Positions 11,290-22,136 of a stretch of DNA of 64,000 nucleotides are shown piece by piece (positions within the stretch are counted from its first letter, which is position 1; every line of letters begins with the position of its first letter). The notes beneath the pieces were generated by a model. That model searched no databases. It saw nothing but the letters and a program-made list of their open reading frames with translations, and was not told the DNA's origin. A program made the position numbers and the translations under genes. Source of the DNA: Stomoxys calcitrans (lineage: Eukaryota; Arthropoda; Insecta; Diptera; Muscidae); contig NC_081553.1 of the NCBI RefSeq assembly GCF_963082655.1, positions 189,747,351 to 189,811,350 on the forward strand. The letters are read 5' to 3'.

Positions 11290-12756
11290 TGATGGCCAGC
11301 GTTTTGGATACCCACCACCTCGGATATACATGTTCACCACATTTAGTATAAATATGGTGAAAAATGGGCTCCAAAACATAAATTGGGAGATCGATATATA
11401 ATGCAGCTATATCGATAGTACCATAGTCGGTACGGAAGTCAAGGTGTTTAGCGTAAATAACTGTAACAAATTTCAAAGAAATCGAGTAATAAATGCGCCT
11501 TTTATGAACCCAAGGACTTAAATCGGGAAATCGGTATATATGACAGCTATATCGAAATATGGTCCGATCTAAACCATACTCGGTACGGATTTCGAGGGTT
11601 CCAAGTGATGTGCAAGTAATGTTCGAACTGTAACTATACTTAGTAAGGCCCTAATACAACTCACTGCGTCAAGCTTAAGTGAAATCAGGCAATAAATACG
11701 GCCCAAGAGTTTATATGAGGAACACCTGACAGCTGAATTCAAAAATGGGTTGCCCAAAAAGTAATTGCGGATTTTTTAAAAGAAAGTAAATGCATTTTTA
11801 ATAAAACTTAAAATGAACTTTATTTAAATATAATTTTTTACACTTTTTTTCTAAAGCAAGCTAAAAGTAACAGCTGGTAACTGACAGAAGAAAGAATGCA
11901 ATTACAGAGTCACAAGCTGTGAAAAAATTTTTCAACGCCGACTATATGAAAAATCCGCAATTACTTTTTGGGCAACCCAATACAATCTGATCTATAGCTA
12001 TATTATATATATATTTTATATTTTCGGGACAGATGTTGGTAGCCTTAATACAACTCACTGTTCCAAATCTAAGCGATGTCGGGTAATAATAATTATATTC
12101 CAATCTGCACCACTTTTGTTTGGGATATCGACGGTCCTAATCAAATTCACTGATCTGAGTTTCAGCGAAATCTGATAATAAATGCGCCTGTTATAGGTTT
12201 AAGACCCTAAATCGGCATATCGGTCTATATGGCAGCTGTATGTTAATATTGTACGATATACATGATATTCGGGTAGAATATCGAGGCCCCTAGTGCAACT
12301 CATTGTTAAAACTTTAAGAAAAATCGGAGAATAAAAGCGCATTTTATGGTTTTTGGACACTAAAGCTTAATTTTGGTCTCTATGGCAGCTATATCTAAAT
12401 AAAGGACGATCTGGACCATATTTGGGTCGGATTTCGGGAGGCTTAAAACAAGTCACTGTTACAAATTTCAGCGAAGTCGGGTAATAAATGCGCCTGTTAT
12501 ACGCCTAAGACCCAAAATTGGCAGATCGGTCTATGTGGAAGCTTTAGATATCAGCAGGCCTAATAAAACTTATTATGCCAAATTTCAGCGAAATTGGGTA
12601 ATAAATGCGCTTATTCTGGGCTTAAGACTCTAAATCGCCAGATCGGTCTTTATGGTAGCCATGTATACAAATATGGTCTAATTTGGCCCATTGAAGATCT
12701 TTACCCGTGTGTAGATGAAATACAAGTCTGTGCAAAATTTCAACCCAATATCTCAA
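11290..12756 (-). repeat. HINE/DINE-like element, family B2, interrupted by a MITE
   Basis: The 3' end on the left is GATACCCACCACCTCGGATA. Central monomers follow with ATCGGTCTATATGGCAGCT, AATTTCAGCGAAATCGGGTAA and ATAAATGCGCC. A MITE interrupts it at 11746-11980. The 5' end is cut off at TCAATATCTC-like sequence, where a family B element begins at 12766. Confidence 0.75.
11746..11980 (+). mobile_element. TA-flanked MITE, copy 2
   Basis: This has the same 235-bp body as copy 1, starting TGGGTTGCCCAAAAAG and ending GGGCAACCCAA before TA. The first T of the left terminus and the left TA are replaced by A's. It sits inside a B2 element. Confidence 0.85.
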
Positions 12757-12765
12757 TTTTTATAC

Positions 12766-13783
12766 CCACCAGCATAGGATGGGGGTATACTAATCTAGTC
12801 ATTCCGTTTGTTACACCTCACAATATTGATCTAGGACTCCATAAAGTATATATATTGTTGATCGTCTCGACATTCTGAGTCGAACTAGCCATTTCCGTCC
12901 GTCCGTCCGTCTGTCGAAATCACGATAGCGGTCGAACGCATAAAGCTAGACGCTTGAAATTTTGCACATAAACTTAATATCGATGTAGGTCGTTGGGCAT
13001 TGAAAATGGGCCATATTGGTTTAGATTTAGTTATAGCTCCCATAAACCAATCTTCTGATTAGATTTCTTGTACTCCTGGAAGCCGTTTTCCGATTTGGCT
13101 AAAAATTTGCACATAGTGTTATGTTATGACATCCAACAACTGTGCGAAGTACCGTCTAAATCGGTCAAGAACCTGATACAGCTCCCATATAAACCGATCT
13201 CCCTATTTGACTTCTTGAGCCCCTGGAAGCCTTAATTTTCATCTGATTTGGCGGAAATTTTGCACATAGGGTTCTGTTATGACTTTCAACAACTATGCCA
13301 AGTACAGTCCGAATCGATCTGCAACCTGATATAGCTCCCATATAAACCGATCTGCCGATTTGACTTCTTGGGGCCTTACTAGACGCAATTCTTGTCCAAT
13401 TTCGCTGAAATTTTGCACGCAGTGTTCTGCTCTGACTTCCAACAACTGTGCTAAGTACGGTTAAAATCGGTCTTTAACCTTATATAGGTCCCATATAAAC
13501 CGATCTCCCGATTTGACTTCTTTAGCCCCTGGAAACCCCAATTTGCATCCGATTTGTCTGGAATTTTGTACATTGTGTTGTGTTATGACTCCCAATAATT
13601 GTGCTAAGTATATCGGTATATAAACTGTTTTAACTCCCATAGAAATCGTTTGCCCGATTTGACTTCTTGAGCTCTACAAGCCGCCACTTTTATCCGAGTT
13701 GGCTAAAATTGTATGTTAAGTGTCTCAACAACTGTGCCAAATACTGTCCGAGTAGGTCTGTAACCAGATAAAGTTCCCATTTT
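12766..13783 (+). repeat. HINE/DINE-like element, family B, 5' part
   Basis: Begins TTTATACCCACCAGCATAGG, GGGGGTATACTAATCTAGTC, then the run CCGTCCGTCCGTCCGTCTGTC, the CACGATAGCGGTCGAACGC block and about five central monomers (CTGATATAGCTCCCATATAA). It stops at GTTCCCATT, where a complete B2 element starts. Its own 3' end may be the 61 bp at 15537-15597. Confidence 0.75.
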
Positions 13784-15536
13784 TATACCCACCACCGAAG
13801 GATGGGGGTATATTCATTTTGTTATTCCGTTTGCAACACATCGAAACATTCATTTCCGACCCTATAAAGTATATATATTCTTGATCAGCGTAAAAATCTA
13901 AGACGATCTAGCCATGTCCGTCCGTCTGTCCGTCTGTCTGTTGAAATCACGCTACAGTCTTTAAAAATAGAGATATTGAGCTGAAATTTTGCACAGATTC
14001 TTTTTTTGTCCATAAGCAGGTTAAGTTCGAAGATGGGCTATATCGGACTATATCTTGATATAGCCCCCATATAGACCGATCCGCCGATTTAGGGTCTTTG
14101 GCGCATAAAAGCCACATTCATTATCCGATTTTGCTGAAATTTAGGATAGTTAGTTGTGTTAGGCCCTTCGACATCCTTTGTCAATTTGGCTCAGATCGGT
14201 TTAGATTTGGATATAGCTGCCATATAGACCGATCCTCCGATTTAGGGTCTTAGGCCCACAAAAGCCACATTTATTATCCGATTTCGCTGAAATTTGGGAC
14301 ATTGAGTTGTCTTAGGCTCTTCGACATCCTTCGTCAATTTGGCTCAGATCGGTCCAGATTTGGATATAGCTGCCATATAAACCGATCCTCTGATTTGGGG
14401 TCCTAGGCCCATAAAAGCCACATTTATTATCCGATTTTGCTGAAATTTGGGACAGTGAGTTGTCTTGGGCCCTTTGACATGTTTCTTTAATTTGGTCCAG
14501 ATCGGTTCAGATTTGGATATAGCTGCCATATAGACCGATCCGCCGATTTAGGGTCTTTGGCGCATAAAAGCCACATTCATTATCCGATTTTGATGAAATT
14601 TGGGACAGTGAGTTGTGTTAGGCCCTTCGACATCCTTTGTCAATTTGGCTCAGATCGGTCCAGATTTGGATATAGCTGCCATATAGACCGATCCTCCGAT
14701 TTAGGGTCTAAGGCCCATAAAAGCCACATTTATTATCCGATTTTGATGAAATTTGGGACAGTAAGTTTTGTAAGGCCTTTCGACTTCCTTCGTTAATTTG
14801 GTCCGACCGATTTCTTGATTTATGATTTTGGGCCCATAAAATGCTCATTTATTGTCCGATGTCGCCGAAATTTGGGACAGTGAGTTAGGCTAAGCCCCTT
14901 GACATACTTCTGCAATATCGCACAGATCGGTCCAGATTTGGATATAGCTGCCATATAGACCGATATCTAGGTTTTAGGTGTTGGGGCCATAAAAGACGCA
15001 TTTATTGTCCGATGTCGCTGAAATGTGAGACAGTGAGTTTGGTTAGGCTCTTCGACGTCCTTCTTCAATTTTGCCCAGATCGGTCCAGATTTGAATATAG
15101 CTGTCATATAGATCGATCTCTCGATTTAAGGTTTCGGGACTATAAAAGAACCATTTATTGTCCGATTTCGCCGAAATTGGCCTAAATCCGTCCAGATTTG
15201 GATATGGCTGCCATGTAGACCGATATCTCGATTTAAAGTCTTGGCCCCATAAAAGGCGCATTTATAATCCGATTTCACTGAAATTTGACACAGTGACTTA
15301 TGTTAGGCTTTTCGACATCCGTGTCGTATATAGTTCAGATCGGTTTATTTTTAGATATAGCTAGTGTACTTATTAGTATTTGGTCCAAATCGGAACATAT
15401 TTTGATATAACTGATATGGGACATAAGGTATGAAATTTTCACCGAATTTTGATGAAAAATGGTTTACATATATACCCGAGGTGGTGGGTATCCTAAGTTC
15501 GGTCCGGCCGAACTTAACACCTTTTTATTTGTTTCT
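13784..15536 (+). repeat. HINE/DINE-like element, family B2, full length
   Basis: The 5' end has TATACCCACCACCGAAGGAT and TGTCCGTCCGTCTGTCCGTC. About eight 180-bp monomers follow, each with GGATATAGCTGCCATATAGA, CATTTATTATCCGATTT and GACAGTGAGTTGTGTTAGGC. The 3' end has GAGGTGGTGGGTAT, the hairpin TTCGGTCCGGCCGAA and TTTTTATTTGTT. The subterminal repeats are ATACCCACCACC and GGTGGTGGGTAT. This is the best complete reference copy of family B2 in the window. Confidence 0.83.
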
Positions 15537-15597
15537 ATGGTGGTGATTTCCCAAGATTCGGCCCGGCCGAACTTAGCAGGCTTTTACTTGTTAAGGA
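15537..15597 (+). repeat. Solo 3' end of a family A/B element
   Basis: TATGGTGGTGATTTCCC, then the perfect hairpin TTCGGCCCGGCCGAA, CTTAGCAGGC and TTTTACTTGTT. It is probably the displaced 3' end of the family B element whose 5' part ends at 13783, with the B2 element inserted between. Confidence 0.7.
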
Positions 15598-15710
15598 CCA
15601 TAGTGATTACAACTAACGTACACACTAACATCGTTTTCGAATTTTACAACGATCCGCAATTTTTTTAATATTTTTTATTAAGATTTACTTCTCCCTATAA
15701 GTTCCACATA

Positions 15711-15958
15711 TTGGGTTGCCCAAAAAGTAATTGCGGATTTTTCATATAGTCGGCGTTGACAAATTTTTTCAACGGCTTGTGACTCTGTAATTGCATTCTT
15801 TCTTCTGTCAGTTATCAGCTGTTACTTTTAGCTTGCTTTAGAAAAAAAGTGTAAAAAAAGTGTAAAAAAAGTATATTTGATTAAAGTTCATTCTAATTTT
15901 TATTAAAAATGCATTTACTTTCTTTTAAAAATCCGCAATTACTTTTTGGGCAACCCAA
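15711..15958 (-). mobile_element. TA-flanked MITE, copy 3 (inverted)
   Basis: A 248-bp copy in the opposite orientation to copies 1 and 2, with TA at both flanks and intact terminal repeats. An extra GTGTAAAAAAAGTGTAAAAA repeat in the middle accounts for the greater length. Confidence 0.87.
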
Positions 15959-15981
15959 TAGTTTCAGCCACCGGCCATTGT

Positions 15982-16305
15982 GGAGGCCACCGTAGTGCAG
16001 AGGTTAGCATGTTCACTTATGACGCTAAACGCATGGGTTGGAACCCTGGCGAGATCATCAGAATTGGGAGAGGAAAACCATCAGCGGTGTTTTTTCTCTC
16101 CTCCAGCTTTAGCTGGCAACAGTTGTGAGGTTTTACGCTATGTAAAACTTCTCTCCAAAGAGGTGTCGCACTGCGGCACGCCGTTCGGACTCGGTTATAA
16201 AAAGCAGGCCCATTTTGAGCTTAAACTTGAATCGGACTGCACTCATTGATATGTGAGAGTTTGTCCCTGTTCCTTAGTGGAATGTTCATGGCCAAAATTT
16301 GCAAT
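15982..16305 (+). mobile_element. tRNA-derived SINE, copy a (best full-length copy)
   Basis: The head GGCCACCGTAGTGCAGAGG looks like a pol III box A region, and TGGGTTGGAACCCTGG about 45 bp later looks like box B. The body follows: GGTTTTACGCTATGTAAAAC, TCTCCAAAGAGGTGTCGCAC, GGCACGCCGTTCGGACTCGG, TATAAAAAG, TTGAATCGGACTGCACTCAT and CTGTTCCTTAGTGGAATGTT. It is non-autonomous. The same body is found at six other sites in this window. Confidence 0.82.
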
Positions 16306-16349
16306 TGGCAATTGCATTCCCATGAAAGGGAAATAAATAATATTTTCTC

Positions 16350-17195
16350 GTCCATGCAACTCCTCGAAATATTTGTCTTAGACCCCATGAAATAAATATA
16401 TATATATACATGTCCGTCCGTCTGTTTGTCCATCCTTCCGTCTGTCTGTCGAAAGCACGCTAACTTTCGAAGGAGTAGAGCTAGCCGCTTGAAATTTTGC
16501 ACAAGTACTTCTTTTCAGTGTAGGTCGGTTGGGATTGTAAATGGGCCATATCGGTCCATATTGTGATATAGCTGGCATATAAACCGATCTTAGATATTGA
16601 CTTCTTGAGCCTCCACAGCGCGCAATTCTTATCCGATTTGATTTGATTTGGTATGACGTGTTTCGGTATGACTTCCAACAACTGTGCGATGTATGGTGGA
16701 AACCGGTCCATAACCTGATATAGCTGTCATATTAACCGATCTGTGGACTTAACATCTTGAACCTCTAGAGGGCGCAATTTCTATACGATTTGTCTGGAAT
16801 TTGGCACGACGTGTTTCGTTATGACTTCCAACAACTGTATTAAGTATGGTTCAAATCAATCCAAAACCTGATGTAGCTGTCATATAAACCGATCTGGGAT
16901 CTTGACTTCTTGGGCCTCTAGAAGGCGTAATTATTATCTAATTTGGCTGAAATTTTGATCAACGGCTCCTCCCGTAACCTCTAACATACGTGCCAAATTC
17001 GGTCAAAATCGGTCTATAGCCTGATACAGCTCTCATATAAACCGATCTCCATTTTTTACTTCTTGAGCCTCTACAGGGCGCAATTCTTATCCGATTTGGC
17101 TGAAGTTTGGCATGACGTGTTTCGGTATGATTTTTAATAACTGTGCGAAGTCCACAACCTGATACAGCTGTCATATAAACCGATATAGAAACTTG
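16350..17195 (+). repeat. HINE/DINE-like element, family A, ends missing
   Basis: Contains the 5' block (CCTCGAAATATTTGTCTTAG), the run GTCCGTCCGTCTGTTTGTCC, TCGAAAGCACGCTAACTTTC and about four central monomers (CATATAAACCGATCT, GGGCGCAATT). It lacks both the terminal TATACCCTCCACC and the 3' hairpin. It lies about 0.8 kb beyond the candidate poly(A) signal of the calponin gene. Confidence 0.72.
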
Positions 17196-17975
17196 TTTTC
17201 TTTTAAATTTATTAAAAAATGTGCCATATGGCCCAAATAATGTTGGGTTTAATGTCATTTATTCATTTGGGTTTTATGGCATTTTGTCTTAGTACATTAA
17301 AATTTTTTTGTTTGGTTGGGTAATATGTCATGCCTTTTTTTTATTAAAGGTCAAAGATCATTTTCATAAAATGGCATTGTGCCCAAAATACGGTCATATC
17401 GAACAAAAGTGTGGGAAATCAATTAATATAGGCATCGTTTGGGCGATATGACATTTTCGTCTTGGGAGAAATAACGCTACGCCCCATTTGGGGACTTATC
17501 AATATATAGTCCATCTCAAATTTAACCTCATTATCCCCAGTGTTGAAGAATATAGCGTGATTTCAACAGAGAGTTGGACGATATGTTTTAAACAGAATAA
17601 CAGATGAATATACCCTCAACCCCCATCCATTGGTGGAGGGGATGAAGAACTATTTTTAAAAAATCTCCCGGTATCTCCCGGAGAATGTGGGTAGTTTCCT
17701 TACTTGTTTTTTTTTTTTAAATTATTTTCCCTGAACACTGTGCCTTCACCCTAACCTACTCTAGGGCAACTGCAAACACATATTCTCTCGGGTGACAAAG
17801 GCCGGCGTTGTGGTTGGCTAGCTAATCAACTTCTAAATGTTTGTTTATTCTGACAGATTAATCGCTGCTATCATTCATATATGCAAACATATATCCCTGC
17901 ACGAAGCACACACTAAAACATTTTCGTTTTTTTTTTCTTTTGGTTTTTGTTGTTTTTAGATTTATATTATTAATA
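17196..17975. other. Non-coding stretch downstream of the calponin gene
   Basis: No coding signal is visible. 17220-17460 is AT-rich, with recurring short motifs such as GGCCCAAAT and ATGGCAT. 17546-17650 looks like the decayed 5' end of a B2 element on the minus strand, with TATACCCTCAACCCCCATCC followed by GGTGGAGGGG. T-rich runs follow. Confidence 0.5.
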
Positions 17976-17981
17976 TTTATT
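17976..17981 (-). promoter_or_regulatory. Candidate poly(A) signal of the calponin-family gene
   Basis: AATAAA on the minus strand lies about 470 bp past the stop codon. It is the first canonical hexamer met downstream. The stretch between (17982-18449) has no other gene and contains a (TATG)n microsatellite near 18306-18329, so it is a plausible 3' UTR. The assignment is inference. Confidence 0.45.
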
Positions 17982-18449
17982 TTACTTAATTAAAAAATAC
18001 AAGAGAAGAATACATTAATATGTGTATGTGTTGGTGTGTTGGATTTCCATTTTTGTTTTTTGTTGTTGGTGTTTGTGTATGAGTGTTTCCATGTTTTTTT
18101 TTTGTCTAGCTAATAGTCCTCACTTATTTTCTATAGAGAGAAGGGGAGGGGGAAGAAATACAAACAAAATGACATAACTTGATGGGCAAAGGACATATGA
18201 ACGACAAATGGAAATTAGTAATACATACTTAGGGGAGAGACAAGAAACAAAAAAAACAAAAAACATCAACACAAGAGAAAATAAAGATCATTAAGCATAT
18301 ACATATATGTATGTATGTATGTATGTATATGTAGAACGACGATGAAACAAAAGCGAAAAGTGCTGACTTAATAGTATACAGTGAGTGATAGAACGAATAC
18401 GGGATGGTGTTTTCTTTCCATGAAGGAAGGGGGCGCTGCTCTACAAAAT

Positions 18450-19159
18450 TTACATATGACGAGTATTGCCGAAACCGCCATGACCAGACTGAGAGGCACC
18501 TTTGTTGAAGCCCATTTGCAAGTTGAGTTCAGCATTGTGGGCACGCAATTGTTCTTCAGTGAATTCACGGACATTCTTTTCGGCCATCTTGGGACCCAAG
18601 GTGGGTCCGGTGTATTCGGGGTGGTGTTGAGTCTAAAAGAGAAGAGAAAGAATACAAATTTAATATCGTTTTGATTTTTTTTACACACCAGTGTGAAATA
18701 GGGGTAGCAGAGCTTTTAATTAAAGGGCACTGTGAGTCTGCTACACTACTCCAGGTGTTGCTACTGGCTAGCAATACCCAGTGTGGTGTTGTAGTGTTTG
18801 TTTTTTTTTTCTTTTGCTATATAAAACCAAAAACTTACGGTACGACCCAAGGAGTACAAGCACAATGTAACTTGAGGTATATTGCGACGTTCAAAGAGAT
18901 CGGCAGTTTGGAAGATTTCTTCCTCAGGTACACCGTACTTCTTGATGGCAGCTTGGAATCTTTGAATGTTTTCCATCAACTGGAAGTTGGTGCCACGTTC
19001 TTGGATCTTCTTAACGGAGCCGGGAGCCATTTTGTTGATCAATTTGCAAAGGACAATGCCATCCTTTAAGATATCCTCATAATGGCCACTGGGAACTTTT
19101 TCACCCAAAACCTCAAAGATCCAGTTCAAGACTTCTTGTTCTTGTTCCTTGTTGCGGGG
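18450..19159 (-). CDS. Calponin/transgelin family protein (CH domain plus calponin repeat), 5' end missing
   Basis: Two coding exons are visible on the minus strand: 19159-18839 (107 codons) and 18632-18450 (60 codons plus a TAA stop at 18450-18452). The 206-bp intron between them starts GTAAG and ends TTTTAG, in phase 0. The upper exon also follows an acceptor (TTTTTTAG), so the initiator and probably only a couple of codons lie in an unseen upstream exon. Residues about 8-107 form one calponin-homology domain (EVLNWIFEVLGE, LKDGIVLCKLINK, NFQLMENIQRF, QTADLFERRNIPQVT). The last 24 residues form a single calponin-like repeat (NKGASQSG...FGNTRHM). Proteins of this build bind and bundle actin in muscle and other cells. 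The 167 visible residues plus a short first exon fit insect transgelins of about 170-190 residues. From memory it resembles Drosophila CG5023 more than Mp20 or Chd64; that assignment is unverified. The exons are far less AT-rich than their surroundings and are intact. This is the only clear host gene here. Confidence 0.95.
18633..18838 (-). other. Intron of the calponin-family gene
   Basis: This is a 206-bp intron read on the minus strand. The donor is ACC|GTAAGTTTT next to 18839 and the acceptor is CTTTTAG|ACT next to 18632. It joins the codons for CGT ACC to ACT CAA, so the frame is kept at phase 0. It holds T-rich runs and no recognisable repeat. Confidence 0.92.
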
Positions 19160-19161
19160 CT

Positions 19162-19461
19162 AAAAAAGAGTAAAAAGTAAAGAATAATAAAATTTTTGTT
19201 TTGTTTAAAAATTAAGGTTATAAAAAAACCAAAAAAAAAAAAACACAATTTAATGGACAAAATCATTTAAACTTTTTTTTTTTAAAAAATTTTAAGATTT
19301 TTCAGTGATTTTGTAACATTAATCGGGCAACCCAGGCTTGAACATTCCAAACATATCTATAACTAGCCTAACCGGGCCCGCTCCGCTGTGTCTTCTTTAA
19401 CTCTTTAATATCTTTTTAGGGTGGGTGACGAAGTGTCGTCCCGCATGTGGATATCGAATTG
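19162..19461 (-). other. Upstream intron of the calponin-family gene, first part
   Basis: Read on the minus strand this precedes the acceptor at 19160-19161, so it should be the 3' end of intron 1. It is A/T-rich with homopolymer runs. No first coding exon (ATG, a few codons, then GT) could be identified here or in the repeats further up. Confidence 0.5.
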
Positions 19462-19705
19462 TAGCCTTTGACGCTGAACGCTTTTGAATCCTGGCGAGAA
19501 CATCGGACAAAGCAGTGGTTGGCCACATTTGCGAGGTACAATGCCATGCATGGTCATTTAAAATATTTTACCCAAAGAAATGTCGCACTGCGCGACGCCA
19601 TTCGGATTCGACTATAAAAAAGGTACCTTAACATTGAGTTTAAGCTTGAATCGGAAAGCCCTCATTGATGTGTGAGAAGTTTGCCGCTGCTCGGTTCCTG
19701 GTGTT
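19462..19705 (+). mobile_element. tRNA-derived SINE, copy f (old)
   Basis: Degenerate copy: GACGCTGAACGCTTTTGAATCC, then AATGTCGCACTGCGCGACGC and TTGAGTTTAAGCTTGAATCG. The head with box A is lost. It lies in what should be the first intron of the calponin gene. Confidence 0.6.
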
Positions 19706-19714
19706 TTTAAAAAA

Positions 19715-22136
19715 TTAGGGTAATGAGAAGTGCTTTTTAGGGGAGGGTTGGCACCTCAGACATTTCGACTCAAATATGGATATCAAATTCGTGCTTCCAA
19801 ATCCCTTTAATTTGAGCCACATATTGCCATGCCCGGTAAATATGAACCGTTTGGAGGGTGTTTTGGGGCTGGGGCGGCCAGCGGCACTTTAAACTGAAAA
19901 TAGATATCAAATTCTGGCTTTATTCCCAACGGAAAGGGAGTTCAGTTTAGGGGGTGCTATAGGGTGTATCTCAAAACACTTGGCACCAAAATTGCATATC
20001 AAATTTATGTCGTTTTCTACTCTCAAATACCTTTTATTTGCGTCGCATATGGTCATACTGGGTCAAAAGCCCTATTTGACATATATTTAGGAGGAAAAGC
20101 GCCACCTAGACTTGAACGCAAATTTTAATGTCATATTCGTTATCTACTCCCATATACCTTTCATTTAAATCCCTTATAGCCATGGTCGGCTAATATGCCC
20201 TAGACTTGAAAGCAAATTTTAATCTCATATTCGTAATCAACTCCCAAATACCTTTCATTTGAGACCCATATAGCCATGGTCAGCTAATATGCCCATTTGG
20301 GGGCATGCCCGGGTTAGGCGACCTTCCATTACTTGGACCCAATGTTTTATGCCATATTTGTAATCTACTGTCTAATGCTTTTCATTTGAGTGTCGTATTG
20401 GTATGAACTTTGAATATCTCAGTTTAGAGGAGTTTTGAGATTGGGGGGCCCGCTGGGTACTCGGACCCAAATTTTAATACTATGTTTGTTTTCTGGTCTC
20501 CAATACCTTTTATTTGATGCCCTTGTTGTGTCCATCAGACCACTTTTGGGTATGGGTAGCGTTTTTGGGGTAAGGGGGAGGGTCCGCTTCCACCTGATAT
20601 CTAAACTTATATCGGTTCAGCTATGTATCATATAGTCATAATGGGTCTAATGGTATTTTTGAGGGGTGGCCTGACCCCCAATACTTTGATTTGATTTTCT
20701 TTGCCAGATTCGAAATCTACTCCCGAATACCTTTCATTTGAACCCCAAATTGACATGAACGTCCAATATGTCTGTTTGGAGGAGTTTTGGGGTTGGGGCG
20801 GCCCGAAGGGTACTTAGACTCAAAATTTAATATCATAATCGCATTCTACTCTCCAATACCCTTCATTTGATAACTATATTGTCCCTATCGGTCCACTTTT
20901 TATTTTCGATTGTGTTTTTGCCATAAGAGGGAGGGTCCGACCCCCTTCCGATATCGAAAAATTATATGGCCTATGTTTCCTTCCAGACCAACCTACACAA
21001 TATGCGAAAATTTCGAGAAAATCGGTTCTGCTGTTTGGGCGTTTTTGTTGGGGTGGGGTGACAGTCAATACTTCGACATGAATTTGTAAGCCAGATTCGT
21101 TATCTACTCCCGCATACTTTTCATTTGATACCTATATCGTCCTTATCGGTCCACTTTTGTTTTTGGATGGTGTTTTTGGGGTGGAGGGTCCGCCCCCTTC
21201 GGCCCCTTCTACTCTCGAATACCTTTCATTTGAGTCCCATATTGTCATGATCGTTAAATAAACCTATTTTAAGGGGTTTTGGGGCTGGGGTACTTGGACC
21301 CAACTTTTATTATGAAATTCTTGAGTACCATACTCTCTACTCTTGAATACCTTTTAATTGAATCCCATATTGTCCCGATCGGTCCACTTTTATTTTTGGG
21401 TATTACTTTTATGGTAAGGGGGAGGATCCGTCCCCCTCCTGATATCAAAAAAATATATGGCCTATGTTTCCTTCCAGATCACCCTACACAATATTCCAAA
21501 ATTTCGAGAAAATCGGTTTTGCCGTTTCTCAGTCTATATGGAACAAACAAACCGAGTCACGTATATCCGTGATTGGCTAATGTGCCAATTTTGGGCCTTT
21601 TTGTTGGGATAGGGTGACCCCCTATGCTTCGATATGGATTTGTATGCCAGATTCGTTATCTACTCCCGCATACTTTTCATTTGATACCCATATTGTCCTT
21701 ATCGGTCCACTTTTGTTTTTGGGTGGTGTAAGTGGTGGGGTAAGGGTGGAGGGTCCGCCCCCTTCCGTTATCAATAAATAATAAAGCCTATTCCTACTTC
21801 TTCACCATATTCGTAATCTACTCCCGAATACCTTTCATTTGAGTCCCATATTGTCATGATCGTTAAATAAATCTATTTTAAGGGGGTTTGGGGCTGGGGC
21901 GGCCCCCAGGTACTTGGACCCAACTTTTATTATGAAATTCGTACTCTACTCTTGAATACCTTTCATTTGAATCCCATATTGTCCCGATCGGTCCACTTTT
22001 ATTTTTGGGTATTACTTTTGGAGTAAGGGGGAGCGCCCGTCCCCCCTCCTGATATCAAAAAATTATATAGCCTACGTTTTCTTCCAGACCAATCTACACA
22101 ATCTGTGAAAACACAAATTGATTTTTATATGTAAGA
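19715..22136 (+). repeat. Unclassified repeat family E, long array
   Basis: Irregular units of about 200-450 bp repeat ATACCTTTCATTTGAGTCCC, ATTGTCCCGATCGGTCCAC, GGGGTAAGGGGGAGGGTCC and TTCCTTCCAGACCAACCTAC. It ends CACAAATTGATTTTTATATG-TAAGATT, as does the copy at 40505-40863, so that is a real terminus. There is no coding capacity. It may be another non-autonomous element type; the class is unknown. Confidence 0.65.

Noticed and set aside
15982..16060. A functional tRNA gene
   Set aside because: Only box A and B-like promoter elements are preserved. No cloverleaf with a paired acceptor stem could be drawn, and the sequence continues into a SINE body found at six other sites.
18761..19129. 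Start of the calponin gene at the methionine complementary to 19127-19129
   Set aside because: That triplet is not a real start: the coding frame runs on upstream through PRNKEQEQEVL to a clean acceptor at 19160-19161, and an internal start would remove the beginning of the CH domain.
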